Part shown: in pieces, positions 8,699 to 16,815 of the stretch
Layout of the letters: the number at the start of each line of letters is the position of its first letter
Numbering within the stretch: the stretch's first letter is position 1
Assembly (NCBI RefSeq): GCF_000175575.2
Contig: NZ_CP005986.1
Coordinates: 1,061,549 to 1,125,548 of the forward strand
Reading direction: 5' to 3'
From: Acidithiobacillus caldus ATCC 51756
GTDB lineage: Bacteria > Pseudomonadota > Gammaproteobacteria > Acidithiobacillales > Acidithiobacillaceae
DNA length: 64,000 nt
Translations under genes and position numbers: made by a program
Notes under the pieces: model-generated
The model's database searches: none
What the model was told of the DNA's origin: nothing
Seen by the model: only the letters and a program-made list of their open reading frames with translations

Positions 8699-9096
8699 GC
8701 GGACGGGTCCTCCGTGCTGGCCGGAAGTGGCCCATCGGGTCGCAGCAGGCGGCGAAAGTCGTCCATATCCTCCTGCAAGACGGCTTGTGCCTTTTGTTCC
8801 ATGGCGGCATAGCGACGCAGTACATCCATACCCAGAGGGGTCAGGCGGGCACCACCCCCGCGGCTGCCCCCCGTTGCCGTGCCCACCAAGGGTTCAATGA
8901 AGGAGCGATTCATGGTGTCCACCAGAAGCCAGGCACGGCGATAGCTCATGCCCATGGCGCGCGCTGCCGCGGATATGGATCCGTGCTCGCGGATTGCGCG
9001 CAGTAGTTCGGCCTTGCCCGGCCCCATGGCGATGGCTTCGGCGAGGAGGATGCGAAGCCGTGGCGCATTGCTGTGACTGTGTTTACCCTTACTCAT
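8695..9096 (-). CDS. ModE-type winged-helix regulator without molybdate domain
   Basis: A 133-residue protein with the N-terminal ModE/LysR-like helix-turn-helix: GPGKAELLRAIREHGSISAAARAMGMSYRRAWLLVDTMNR, then GGGARLTPLGMDVLRRY. It lacks the C-terminal Mop (molybdate-binding) repeats of full ModE. It may therefore answer to another signal or act as a stand-alone DNA-binding protein. ATG 9096 overlaps the stop of the YheT gene (ATGAGTAA), and its own stop overlaps ilvA, placing it mid-operon. Regulation of molybdate genes cannot be claimed because none is nearby. Confidence 0.85.
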   Translation of the reverse strand: MSKGKHSHSNAPRLRILLAEAIAMGPGKAELLRAIREHGSISAAARAMGMSYRRAWLLVDTMNRSFIEPLVGTATGGSRGGGARLTPLGMDVLRRYAAMEQKAQAVLQEDMDDFRRLLRPDGPLPASTEDPSA

Positions 9097-10054
9097 GGTG
9101 CAAGTGTCCCGCAAAAAACGCGATGAGGCTCTCGGCGAGCCAACGGAGGTGACCCGGAAAAGTGCCACTGACGTAGCCCACATGTCCGCCATGATCGGTT
9201 ATACAGGGCGTAACCGTGGGGCTTTTGGGCCAGGAGCGGACGCTATCCACCGGTACGATAGGATCATTGGCGCTGTGGAGCAACCAAGTGGGTACGGCGA
9301 TGTCCTGCAGTACCGGTCCGGCAGAAGCTTCGCGCCAGAAGCTCAGGGCATCGGCGAAGCCGTGGACCGGAGCGGTGAAGGCATCGTCGAACTCGCGCAG
9401 GCTGCGGGCCTTGCGAACCGCCTGCCAGTCGGCCATCTGTGGAAAACGGCGGCGGTAACGGCCCATACTGGCCTTCAGGGTGCGCAGAAAGAAAGCGGCA
9501 TAGATCCGGTTCTGTGGCGCATCCAGGTGCATTGCCGTGGCCGTGAGATCGATGGGCGCACAGACGGCGGCGGCGGCGCGCAAGGGCACGGCGGCCCCGT
9601 CCTCCCCCAGATACTTGAGGAGCACGTTGCCACCCAGGGAAACACCGGCGGCAAAGCGTATGCGGTCTGGAAAGCGTTCCGCCAGGGTGGCCATGATCCA
9701 GCGCAGTTCAGCGCTGTCACCGGCGTGGTAGGCGCGCGGTCGCAGATTGTCGAGGCCACCGCAGCCGCGAAAATTCACCAGAGCGCCATTCCAGCCGCGG
9801 CGGCCAAGGCACTCGGCAAAGGCGCGCGCGTAGTGACCACGGCTGCTGCTGGCAAGGCCGTGGAAGAGTGCGACGATGGGTGCGTCTGCGCGACCGTCGA
9901 TCCAGTCCACGGCGAGGCGGTCGGCGTCGGGCGTAGTCCAGATCTCCCGCCGATACTGCGGCCGGGGTGCGCGAGCCAGGAAGGGCGCCCACAGGGTCTC
10001 ACCGTGGCCGTTGGGCAGCCACCGGGGAGAGCGGAAGGCGCAGGGAGGATTCAA
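9089..10054 (-). CDS. YheT family alpha/beta hydrolase
   Basis: A 321-residue hydrolase of the YheT / ABHD1-3 type. The nucleophile elbow is GVSLGGN (family G-x-S-x-G-G-N), preceded by HGLASSSRGHYARAF and VNFRGCGG. The acid is in SANDPIVP and the catalytic His in DHGGHVGYV. I chose the TTG start at 10054, which overlaps the TGA of the upstream BFD-like gene (TTGA), with GAGG just before it. The open frame upstream lies inside that gene and contains no family sequence. Substrates of bacterial YheT are probably lipid-like esters but are not defined. Confidence 0.85.
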   Translation of the reverse strand: MNPPCAFRSPRWLPNGHGETLWAPFLARAPRPQYRREIWTTPDADRLAVDWIDGRADAPIVALFHGLASSSRGHYARAFAECLGRRGWNGALVNFRGCGGLDNLRPRAYHAGDSAELRWIMATLAERFPDRIRFAAGVSLGGNVLLKYLGEDGAAVPLRAAAAVCAPIDLTATAMHLDAPQNRIYAAFFLRTLKASMGRYRRRFPQMADWQAVRKARSLREFDDAFTAPVHGFADALSFWREASAGPVLQDIAVPTWLLHSANDPIVPVDSVRSWPKSPTVTPCITDHGGHVGYVSGTFPGHLRWLAESLIAFFAGHLHHE

Positions 10055-10266
10055 TCCTCGACGTAAGCGTCGTGATCGCGGAGGAAGACTTCCAGCTCTT
10101 CGATGCAACTGCCGCAACCGCTTCCGCAGCCGGCATGGACCATCAAGAGCTCCATGAAGGGCAGGGGATTGGCCCGTTGTTTTTCGAGAATCTCGTTGAA
10201 GGTGGCCGCCGAGCAGCAGCAATAGGGACTATCGTCCTGCTCCAGAGCCTGAGGATTGGCTGGCAT
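10051..10266 (-). CDS. BFD-like [2Fe-2S] protein
   Basis: A 71-residue cysteine-rich protein: YCCCSAATF near residue 16, and HAGCGSGCGSCIEELEVFL near residues 44-62. The C-x-x-C-type spacing and helix after the last Cys match the bacterioferritin-associated ferredoxin-like domain, which binds one 2Fe-2S cluster. A role in iron release or electron delivery is inferred from the fold only. It is first in the coupled operon with YheT, the ModE-like gene and ilvA. The start ATG 10266 has only a weak ribosome site (GAGG, 13 bases upstream). Confidence 0.75.
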   Translation of the reverse strand: MPANPQALEQDDSPYCCCSAATFNEILEKQRANPLPFMELLMVHAGCGSGCGSCIEELEVFLRDHDAYVED

Positions 10267-10761
10267 AAGATTAATGAAACCTCTTCACGGACTTTGAGGG
10301 TGCAAGCGCGTGGAACACGCGGGCTACCGGCAATGTATACATGCCGTTATTTTGCTTGTCCCGGCGCCCATCCGCAAGGGCGGGGACGGCGGCAGGCCGG
10401 CCCTTGACGCCGGAGCAGCGCGTCCATTACGCTACATCGCAAATATATGAGGGAGCGAAGACGTGCCTACCATGGTTGCAAGGTCTGTCCTGTCGGGCCT
10501 TCGTGTTTGGCGTTGTGCCGAGGGGCTCCAGTATCGGTGCATACGGGTTATGGGCGATGCGCCTCTTTCTGCCCGATTCTCGGCAGGGCCACCGTCGCTT
10601 TGCACTTCGCATGAGTCCCTGTTTTCGATCCTGTATCCAATTTCCGCCCGTGGTCGGCGGAGCACGCGCTCTGCGCGGCCCACTGACCCTGTGCCGCGTT
10701 CGTGTTGGCCGTCTGCGGCCGCCTTTGGATTTGCTTAGGGACGAGGAAGGGGGCACCGCGC
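10267..10761. other. Divergent intergenic region
   Basis: About 495 bp between the BFD-like operon (-) and the alpha-2-macroglobulin gene (+). TTGACG at 10404-10409 and TACGCT at 10428-10433 with an 18-bp gap form a plausible sigma70-type promoter reading rightward, which would leave a leader of over 300 bases. Several short open frames overlap here on both strands, but none has a ribosome site and recognisable content. No tRNA or known riboswitch was seen. Confidence 0.4.
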
Positions 10762-13700
10762 GTGGACGAACAGCAGAAAAGATCTCCAGATTCCGTAACG
10801 CCCGAGGGTCCGCGTAGTGCGGGCGTGGGAAGAATCCTCCGCCGCTTCTGGAATGGGCTGAAAAGCCTGTGGATAATGCTTTTCGGGCAGATCCACTGGA
10901 TCGGACCGCGGTGGCTCCAGAAGCTCTGGCAGGGGCTTTGCCGTCGGCCCTTTACCGTCGCGGTGGTGGCGTTGCTGTTGCTGGCCATGGGTTTCGGCGC
11001 CGAGCGCGGTTATCGTTGGTATAGCCACCGCCCGCAAGTAAAGGGAGTCACCGTCCAGATACAGGCGCCGGAGGTGACGAACTATGGCAAGACGCCCGTG
11101 GAAGTCCATCCGCTCATCCTGCGATTCTCGGAGTCGGCGGCGCCCCTCGCCCAGGTAGACAAGGTCGCGGGCCCGGGCCTCGAACTACAGCCGCGCATTG
11201 CCGGCCAATGGCGCTGGGAAGGCGATGATCGGCTCAGCTTCACGCCGCAAGCGGACTGGCCCGTCGGACAAAAGTTTCGCCTGCGCATCGACGCGGAAAA
11301 GGCCCTGCGCCGTGGTGCGCTCCTGAACAAGACGCGCTACGAGTTCCGCACCGAGCCTTTCGGCTACCGCATAGAGAAGGAGGAGTTCTATCAGGATTCC
11401 GAAAATCCCTTGAACAAGTCGGCACTTTTCACGCTGAAGTTCAATTATCCCGTCGCTCCGGAGAGTCTCGCCAAGGCCGTCCACCTGCAACAACAAGTCC
11501 CCAGTGCGCGCTGGAAATATCTTTTCCGGCCCGGCGCGAAGGTGCCCGCCGTCATCACCTACGATGCCCGCGGACTCCAGGCCTTCGTGCGCTCGGAACG
11601 TCTGCAGACACCGGTGGACAGCCAGAAGCTGCGTTTGACCGTCGACAAGGGAGTGCGCAGCCAGCGCGGTGGGCCAGCGACGACCGAACCGCAGGAGGGT
11701 GAGGTCACCATCCCAGGCCTTTACAGTCTGAGCCTGAGCGAGGTGAAGCTTACCCTCGTGGACGACGAGCAGGGTATCCCCCATCAGACGCTGCTGGTGG
11801 AGAGTAGTTCGCCGGTGCTGGGCAAGGATCTGCAGAAGCAGACGCGCGTCTGGTTGTTGCCGGCGACGGATGCCGACGGGAGAGAGCACCGATACTGGTC
11901 TGCCTCCGAGGTGTCGACGGAGGTGTTGCAGCGTTCGACGTCGCTGAATCTGGATCTGCAGCCCACCGAGCGGGATGCTGACACCCTTCAGGCGTTCCGC
12001 CTGCAAGCGCCGCCGAGGCGCAGTCTGTTCGTGGAGATCCACTCCGGCCTGGTGGCTGCGGGTGGCTACCAATTGGGACGCTCCGTGACCCGGACCGTGT
12101 CGGTTCCGGATTACCCCAAGCTCCTGAAATTCATGGGCTCCGGCGCCCTGCTGACCCTCGGCGGTGACCGCAAGGTAACGGTGGTGGCGCGTAACCTCCC
12201 GGGGGCACAGATGCGCATCGGCCGCCTACAGCCCGAGCAACTCCAGCATCTCGTGGCCCTCAATCGCGGGGATTTCCAGAACCCGCGCCTGGAAATCGGT
12301 AGCAAACACCTGGTCGCGCGTTTTCACGAGGAGGTGGCTCTGCCTTCGGATGATCCGGGTCAGCTGCATTACCACGGTTTCGACCTCGGCCCCTACCTTG
12401 CCCGGAACGGTCGGGAGCACGGCGTCTTCCTGTTGGAGCTCGCGTCCTGGAATCCCCAGCAACCCAGGGTCTGGCCCGGCGATTCCGATGCCTTCGAAGG
12501 CAGCGCCTACCACAGCGAGCGATCGGATGGAGACAGTCGTCTGATCGTCATTACCGATCTTGGCCTGCTGGCCAAGCGTAACGCTGACGGGAGTTGGGAG
12601 GTCTTCGTGCAATCCCTGGCGAAGGGTCAGCCAGTGGCAGGGGTGATGGTACAGGTCCTGGCGCTCAACGGCGAGGTATTGCGCAGGGCGACGACGGGCG
12701 CGGACGGGCATGTGCATTTCCCGGAACTTTCCGGCTTCTACGACGAGCAACGCGCCGTAGCCTTCACAGCGATGACCGGCGATGGCTCCGATTTCTCCTT
12801 TTTGCCCATGGACCGCAGCGATCGCGAGTTGGATTACTCGCGCTTCGACGTGGGTGGTGCGCCCAATGCGCGCGATGGCGGGGAGCTGAGCGCCTTCCTC
12901 TTTTCCGATCGCGGACTGTACCGCCCTGGTGAACGCATGCACCTGGGGATCATCCTGCGCACGGCCGATTGGCACGGAGATATGAGCGGCATGCCACTGG
13001 AGATACGTCTCAGCGATGCCCGCGGTCGAACCGTCGCCCGCCAGAAGCTCCGCGCTGACGCCGATGGCTTCCTGGAGTGGGACTACCGCACGGTGGACAG
13101 TGCGCCGACAGGCACCTGGACGGCCGAGCTCTATCTCACGAAAGAGGACACGGAGCAGCGCCTGGGCTCCACCACCGTGCAGGTCAAGGAATTTGAGCCG
13201 GATCGGACGCGGACGCGCCTGGCCTTCGTCCCGGCCCAGGCCAAGGGCTGGGTCAAGCCCGGTGGACTGAAGGCCGAGCTGCAGGCGGACACGCTCTACG
13301 GTACTCCTGCCGACCACCGGCGCGTGAGTGCCAGCCTGCAACTGCGGCCGGCGGTGCCGGCCTTTGCGAGCTGGGCGGACTACCGTTTCTCCGATCCGCG
13401 CAAGGCCAAGGAGGGCTATTCGGAATCCCTCGCCGACATGCAGACGGACGACTCAGGCCGGGTGATCTTCCCGGTGGACCTATCGGGCTTTGCACCAGCA
13501 ACCTACACCCTGGATCTCTACACGCAAGTTTTCGAGCCGGGCAGTGGCCGTAGCGTGGCGGCGAGGGCGACCACCCTGGTATCCAGCGCCGACTACCTGG
13601 TGGGCATCAAAACCACGGATTCCCTGGATTTCATAGCACGCGGAGCCACCCGTAAGGTGGGGATCGTCGCCGTGAACCCGCAGCTCGAGGCCATTGCCGT

Positions 13701-16700
13701 GGAGGGCCTGCGGGCAAAGATCGTCGAAGCCCGCTACGTTTCGGTGCTTACCAAGCAGGACTCTGGGGTCTACAAGTACGAGTCCCGACTCAAGGAAACG
13801 GAGCTGAGCAGCACGCCATTGAAGTTGCCGAAAGGGCCGCTGGCATTTCCGTTGCCGACGGACAAACCCGGAACCTTCGCCCTGATCCTCGAGGATCGCG
13901 ATGGTCGCCGTCTCAATCGCGTCGACTACATGGTGGCGGGCAATGCCGATCTGAGCCGCTCCCTGGAACGCAATGCGGAGCTGGAGCTGCGCCTGGACCG
14001 CAAGGATTACGCACCGGGCGACCAGATTGCCGTGTCCATTCGCGCCCCCTACGCCGGTAACGGGCTCATCACGATCGAGCGCGACAAGGTGTATGCCTGG
14101 ACCTGGTTTCATGCCGGTGCGTCTGCGTCCGTTCAGCACATTACCGTGCCCGAGGGGTTGGAGGGCAATGCCTACGTGAATGTGCAGTTCGTCCGTGATC
14201 CATCGTCGGCAGAGATCTTCACCAGTCCCCTGAGTTATGGCGTCGAACCGTTTTCCGTGGATCGTTCGGCGCGCACCCAGCCTCTGCAGATCCAGGCAGC
14301 GCAGCAGATCAAGCCGGGACAGACCCTGGATTTGACCGTCAAGACCGCTGGTAAGGCTCAGGTGGCGGTCTTTGCCGTGGACGCAGGTATTTTGCAGGTG
14401 GCCCACTACCGTCTGGAGAATCCTCTGGATTACTTTCTGCGCAAGCGCATGCTGGACGTGCAGTCGGCGCAGATCCTCGATCTGATCCTGCCGAGTTTCC
14501 GCCAGTTCACGGCAGCCAGCCACGTGGGTGGTGACGAGGACGCCAGTCGTGGTCAACTGCTCAATCCTTTCAAAGGGAAACACGAGGTGCCAGTGGCCTG
14601 GTGGTCGGGGATCGTCACCGTGGACGGCAGCCGGCGGTTCCAATATACCGTGCCCGACTCTTTCAACGGCGAGCTGAAGCTCATGGCCGTGGCGGTGACG
14701 CCGGAGCGCATCGGCATCGCCGAGAACCACACGACGGTCCGCGGCGATTTCATTCTGAGTCCCAACGTTCCACCAGCCCTTGCCCCCGGCGACCGCTTCG
14801 ACGCCAGTGTGCAGGTGGTGAACAATCTCCCCGCAGGCACACCGGGCGGGAATGACCTGCGGGTAGAGCTGCAGGTCGGGCCGGGCCTTGCCCTCGATGG
14901 TGCAAAGATCCAGCAATTGCGTCTTGCGCCGGGACAGTCCAGCCTCGTTCATTTTCCGGTGCAGGCGCTACAGCGCTTGGGGCCCAGCGAACTACTCTAC
15001 CGGGTATGGACAGGCGAGCGCGCAACCCTGAGAAAGGTAGCCATCTCGGTGCGCCCGGCAGCGGCTCGGCTGACGGAGCTGCGCTCGGGCCGACTCAAGC
15101 CGGGGCAGACGGAGATCGTCAGTCCCCTGGAGGAATTTTTTCCAGAGCGCTCTGCGCGTCTCGCGGCCATGTCCTTCTCGCCCATGGTGTTGGCGCGTGG
15201 TCTCACCAGCTATCTGGACACCTATTCCCATTACTGTACAGAGCAGTTGATATCGGCGGCGACTCCGGCCCTCATAGCGGCACAGCACCCAGAATTTGCC
15301 CTGGATGCGGCTGCGGCCAGCCAGGCACCGCAGCGCATTGCCCGCATGCTCGAGACTCTGGGCAACCGACAGAACGGCGAGGGGGGCTTTGGTGTGTGGA
15401 CGGCGACGCCGGTGGCCGATCCTTTCGTCTCTACCTACGCCGTGGACTTTCTCCTGCAGGCGCGCCAAAGCGGACTCTCGGTACCCGCCGACATGCTGGA
15501 CCGTGGCCTCGCCTATCTGCGCCACATGGCGGCCGACGATGGCCTCGGGTCCCTACCCGAGTTACGGGCACGGGCCTATGCCATCTACGTGCTGACGGCT
15601 TCGGGACAGGTCACCAGCAACCTCATCGCCGGCGTCCAACAGCGTCTGCAGAGCGCCTATCCGGCGGTCTGGAAACAGGATCTGGCCGCGGCTTACCTGG
15701 CGGCGTCTTATCAAATGCTCAAACAGCAGGAGACTGCGGATGATCTCATCCGTGGACCCTGGCAGGCTTTCCTCAAGAATGCCGAGGTGGGCAACGATTG
15801 GGGTTATGCCTACTACGACGATCCCCTCATTCGCCGGGCCCAGACCCTTGCCATCGTCGAACGCTACTTCCCGAAACTCGCTGCGGGACTGTCTGTGGAA
15901 CGTTTGGACGGCATGCTGAAACTCGTCGACGACAATCGCTACAATTCCCTGTCCTCCGCGTTGACGCTGCTGGCGCTGACCAATCTGCCGGCAGGGGCCG
16001 TACCGCCCAAGGGCTTGGCCATGGCACAAAGCGCCGAGGCAGGAAAGGATGGACCCTTTAGCGCCTTTGGCGAGATCCAGGGCGTCCTGCTTCGGGGTAG
16101 TCTGAGCCCGAGGAGCCGCGCCTTGCGCTTGAGCTACGCCAAGGGCGAAGGGGATAAGCACCCGGCTTGGTTCAGCCTGAGTCAGTCGGGGTATCCCCGG
16201 GCGACCCCCACCAAGCCCCTACGGGAAGGCATGGAGATCCTGCGCGAGTATCGCGACGCCCAAGGGCGGCCGGTGCAGAGTCTGGAATTGGGTCAGGAAG
16301 TCACCGTGCGCATTCGTTTGCGTAGCCTCAAGGACAGCGTGGACAATGTGGCCATCGTCGACATCCTCCCCGGAGGTTTCGAGGTGGTGAGCGGACCGGC
16401 CAAGCCCACGGTCGCCAGCGCGGTAAGAAGCGATGCCCACGAGGCAGACGATGGCGATTCTGGGGACGAGGCTGAAACGCAGGATACGCCAGAGTCCGAG
16501 GGCGACGGCCTGGCCCAGCCGGGTACGACCCTGACCCCGGAATATGTCGATATACGTGAGGATCGTGTGCTGCTCTATGCGCGCGCAGAGCCAAAGGCAA
16601 AGGAGTACATCTATCGTATCCGACCGACGAGCGTGGGCCGTTTTGCAACGGCCCCCATCTACGCCGAGAGCCTATACAATCGCCGGCAACGGGCGTACGC

Positions 16701-16779
16701 ACCGGCCGGTGCGGTGCTGCAGGTGAAAGCGGTGAGCGTCGGCGCGAAGCCAAAGGCGCCGGCTCCAGCCAAGCCCTGA
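10762..16779 (+). CDS. Bacterial alpha-2-macroglobulin (YfhM-like), thioester-containing
   Basis: A 2005-residue periplasmic protease trap. GTG 10762 lies after GAGGAAGGGGG; a longer in-frame start at 10702 is possible. Residues about 75-95 form a membrane anchor (VAVVALLLLAMGFGAERGY) instead of a lipobox. MG-type beta domains follow, with the bait-region/MG7 landmark FLFSDRGLYRPGERMHLGIIL. The thioester motif CTEQ is intact at about residues 1492-1495 in HYCTEQLISAATP, followed by the alpha-toroid TED domain. An acidic low-complexity stretch lies near residues 1885-1930. It is longer than the roughly 1650-residue E. coli YfhM. It lies directly before pbpC, the conserved partner, suggesting defence of the envelope when peptidoglycan is breached. 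Confidence 0.93.
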   Translation: MDEQQKRSPDSVTPEGPRSAGVGRILRRFWNGLKSLWIMLFGQIHWIGPRWLQKLWQGLCRRPFTVAVVALLLLAMGFGAERGYRWYSHRPQVKGVTVQIQAPEVTNYGKTPVEVHPLILRFSESAAPLAQVDKVAGPGLELQPRIAGQWRWEGDDRLSFTPQADWPVGQKFRLRIDAEKALRRGALLNKTRYEFRTEPFGYRIEKEEFYQDSENPLNKSALFTLKFNYPVAPESLAKAVHLQQQVPSARWKYLFRPGAKVPAVITYDARGLQAFVRSERLQTPVDSQKLRLTVDKGVRSQRGGPATTEPQEGEVTIPGLYSLSLSEVKLTLVDDEQGIPHQTLLVESSSPVLGKDLQKQTRVWLLPATDADGREHRYWSASEVSTEVLQRSTSLNLDLQPTERDADTLQAFRLQAPPRRSLFVEIHSGLVAAGGYQLGRSVTRTVSVPDYPKLLKFMGSGALLTLGGDRKVTVVARNLPGAQMRIGRLQPEQLQHLVALNRGDFQNPRLEIGSKHLVARFHEEVALPSDDPGQLHYHGFDLGPYLARNGREHGVFLLELASWNPQQPRVWPGDSDAFEGSAYHSERSDGDSRLIVITDLGLLAKRNADGSWEVFVQSLAKGQPVAGVMVQVLALNGEVLRRATTGADGHVHFPELSGFYDEQRAVAFTAMTGDGSDFSFLPMDRSDRELDYSRFDVGGAPNARDGGELSAFLFSDRGLYRPGERMHLGIILRTADWHGDMSGMPLEIRLSDARGRTVARQKLRADADGFLEWDYRTVDSAPTGTWTAELYLTKEDTEQRLGSTTVQVKEFEPDRTRTRLAFVPAQAKGWVKPGGLKAELQADTLYGTPADHRRVSASLQLRPAVPAFASWADYRFSDPRKAKEGYSESLADMQTDDSGRVIFPVDLSGFAPATYTLDLYTQVFEPGSGRSVAARATTLVSSADYLVGIKTTDSLDFIARGATRKVGIVAVNPQLEAIAVEGLRAKIVEARYVSVLTKQDSGVYKYESRLKETELSSTPLKLPKGPLAFPLPTDKPGTFALILEDRDGRRLNRVDYMVAGNADLSRSLERNAELELRLDRKDYAPGDQIAVSIRAPYAGNGLITIERDKVYAWTWFHAGASASVQHITVPEGLEGNAYVNVQFVRDPSSAEIFTSPLSYGVEPFSVDRSARTQPLQIQAAQQIKPGQTLDLTVKTAGKAQVAVFAVDAGILQVAHYRLENPLDYFLRKRMLDVQSAQILDLILPSFRQFTAASHVGGDEDASRGQLLNPFKGKHEVPVAWWSGIVTVDGSRRFQYTVPDSFNGELKLMAVAVTPERIGIAENHTTVRGDFILSPNVPPALAPGDRFDASVQVVNNLPAGTPGGNDLRVELQVGPGLALDGAKIQQLRLAPGQSSLVHFPVQALQRLGPSELLYRVWTGERATLRKVAISVRPAAARLTELRSGRLKPGQTEIVSPLEEFFPERSARLAAMSFSPMVLARGLTSYLDTYSHYCTEQLISAATPALIAAQHPEFALDAAAASQAPQRIARMLETLGNRQNGEGGFGVWTATPVADPFVSTYAVDFLLQARQSGLSVPADMLDRGLAYLRHMAADDGLGSLPELRARAYAIYVLTASGQVTSNLIAGVQQRLQSAYPAVWKQDLAAAYLAASYQMLKQQETADDLIRGPWQAFLKNAEVGNDWGYAYYDDPLIRRAQTLAIVERYFPKLAAGLSVERLDGMLKLVDDNRYNSLSSALTLLALTNLPAGAVPPKGLAMAQSAEAGKDGPFSAFGEIQGVLLRGSLSPRSRALRLSYAKGEGDKHPAWFSLSQSGYPRATPTKPLREGMEILREYRDAQGRPVQSLELGQEVTVRIRLRSLKDSVDNVAIVDILPGGFEVVSGPAKPTVASAVRSDAHEADDGDSGDEAETQDTPESEGDGLAQPGTTLTPEYVDIREDRVLLYARAEPKAKEYIYRIRPTSVGRFATAPIYAESLYNRRQRAYAPAGAVLQVKAVSVGAKPKAPAPAKP

Positions 16780-16815
16780 GGCCCGGCTTGGGCTGGTGTG
16801 CGGGAGAGCGCGGTC

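Noticed and set aside
10341-10817. 158-codon plus-strand frame before the alpha-2-macroglobulin gene
   Set aside because: No ribosome site, basic low-information sequence, and it overlaps the macroglobulin start in another frame.
13480-14952. 490-codon minus-strand frame inside the alpha-2-macroglobulin gene
   Set aside because: Antisense shadow of a well-supported gene; no ribosome site or family motif.
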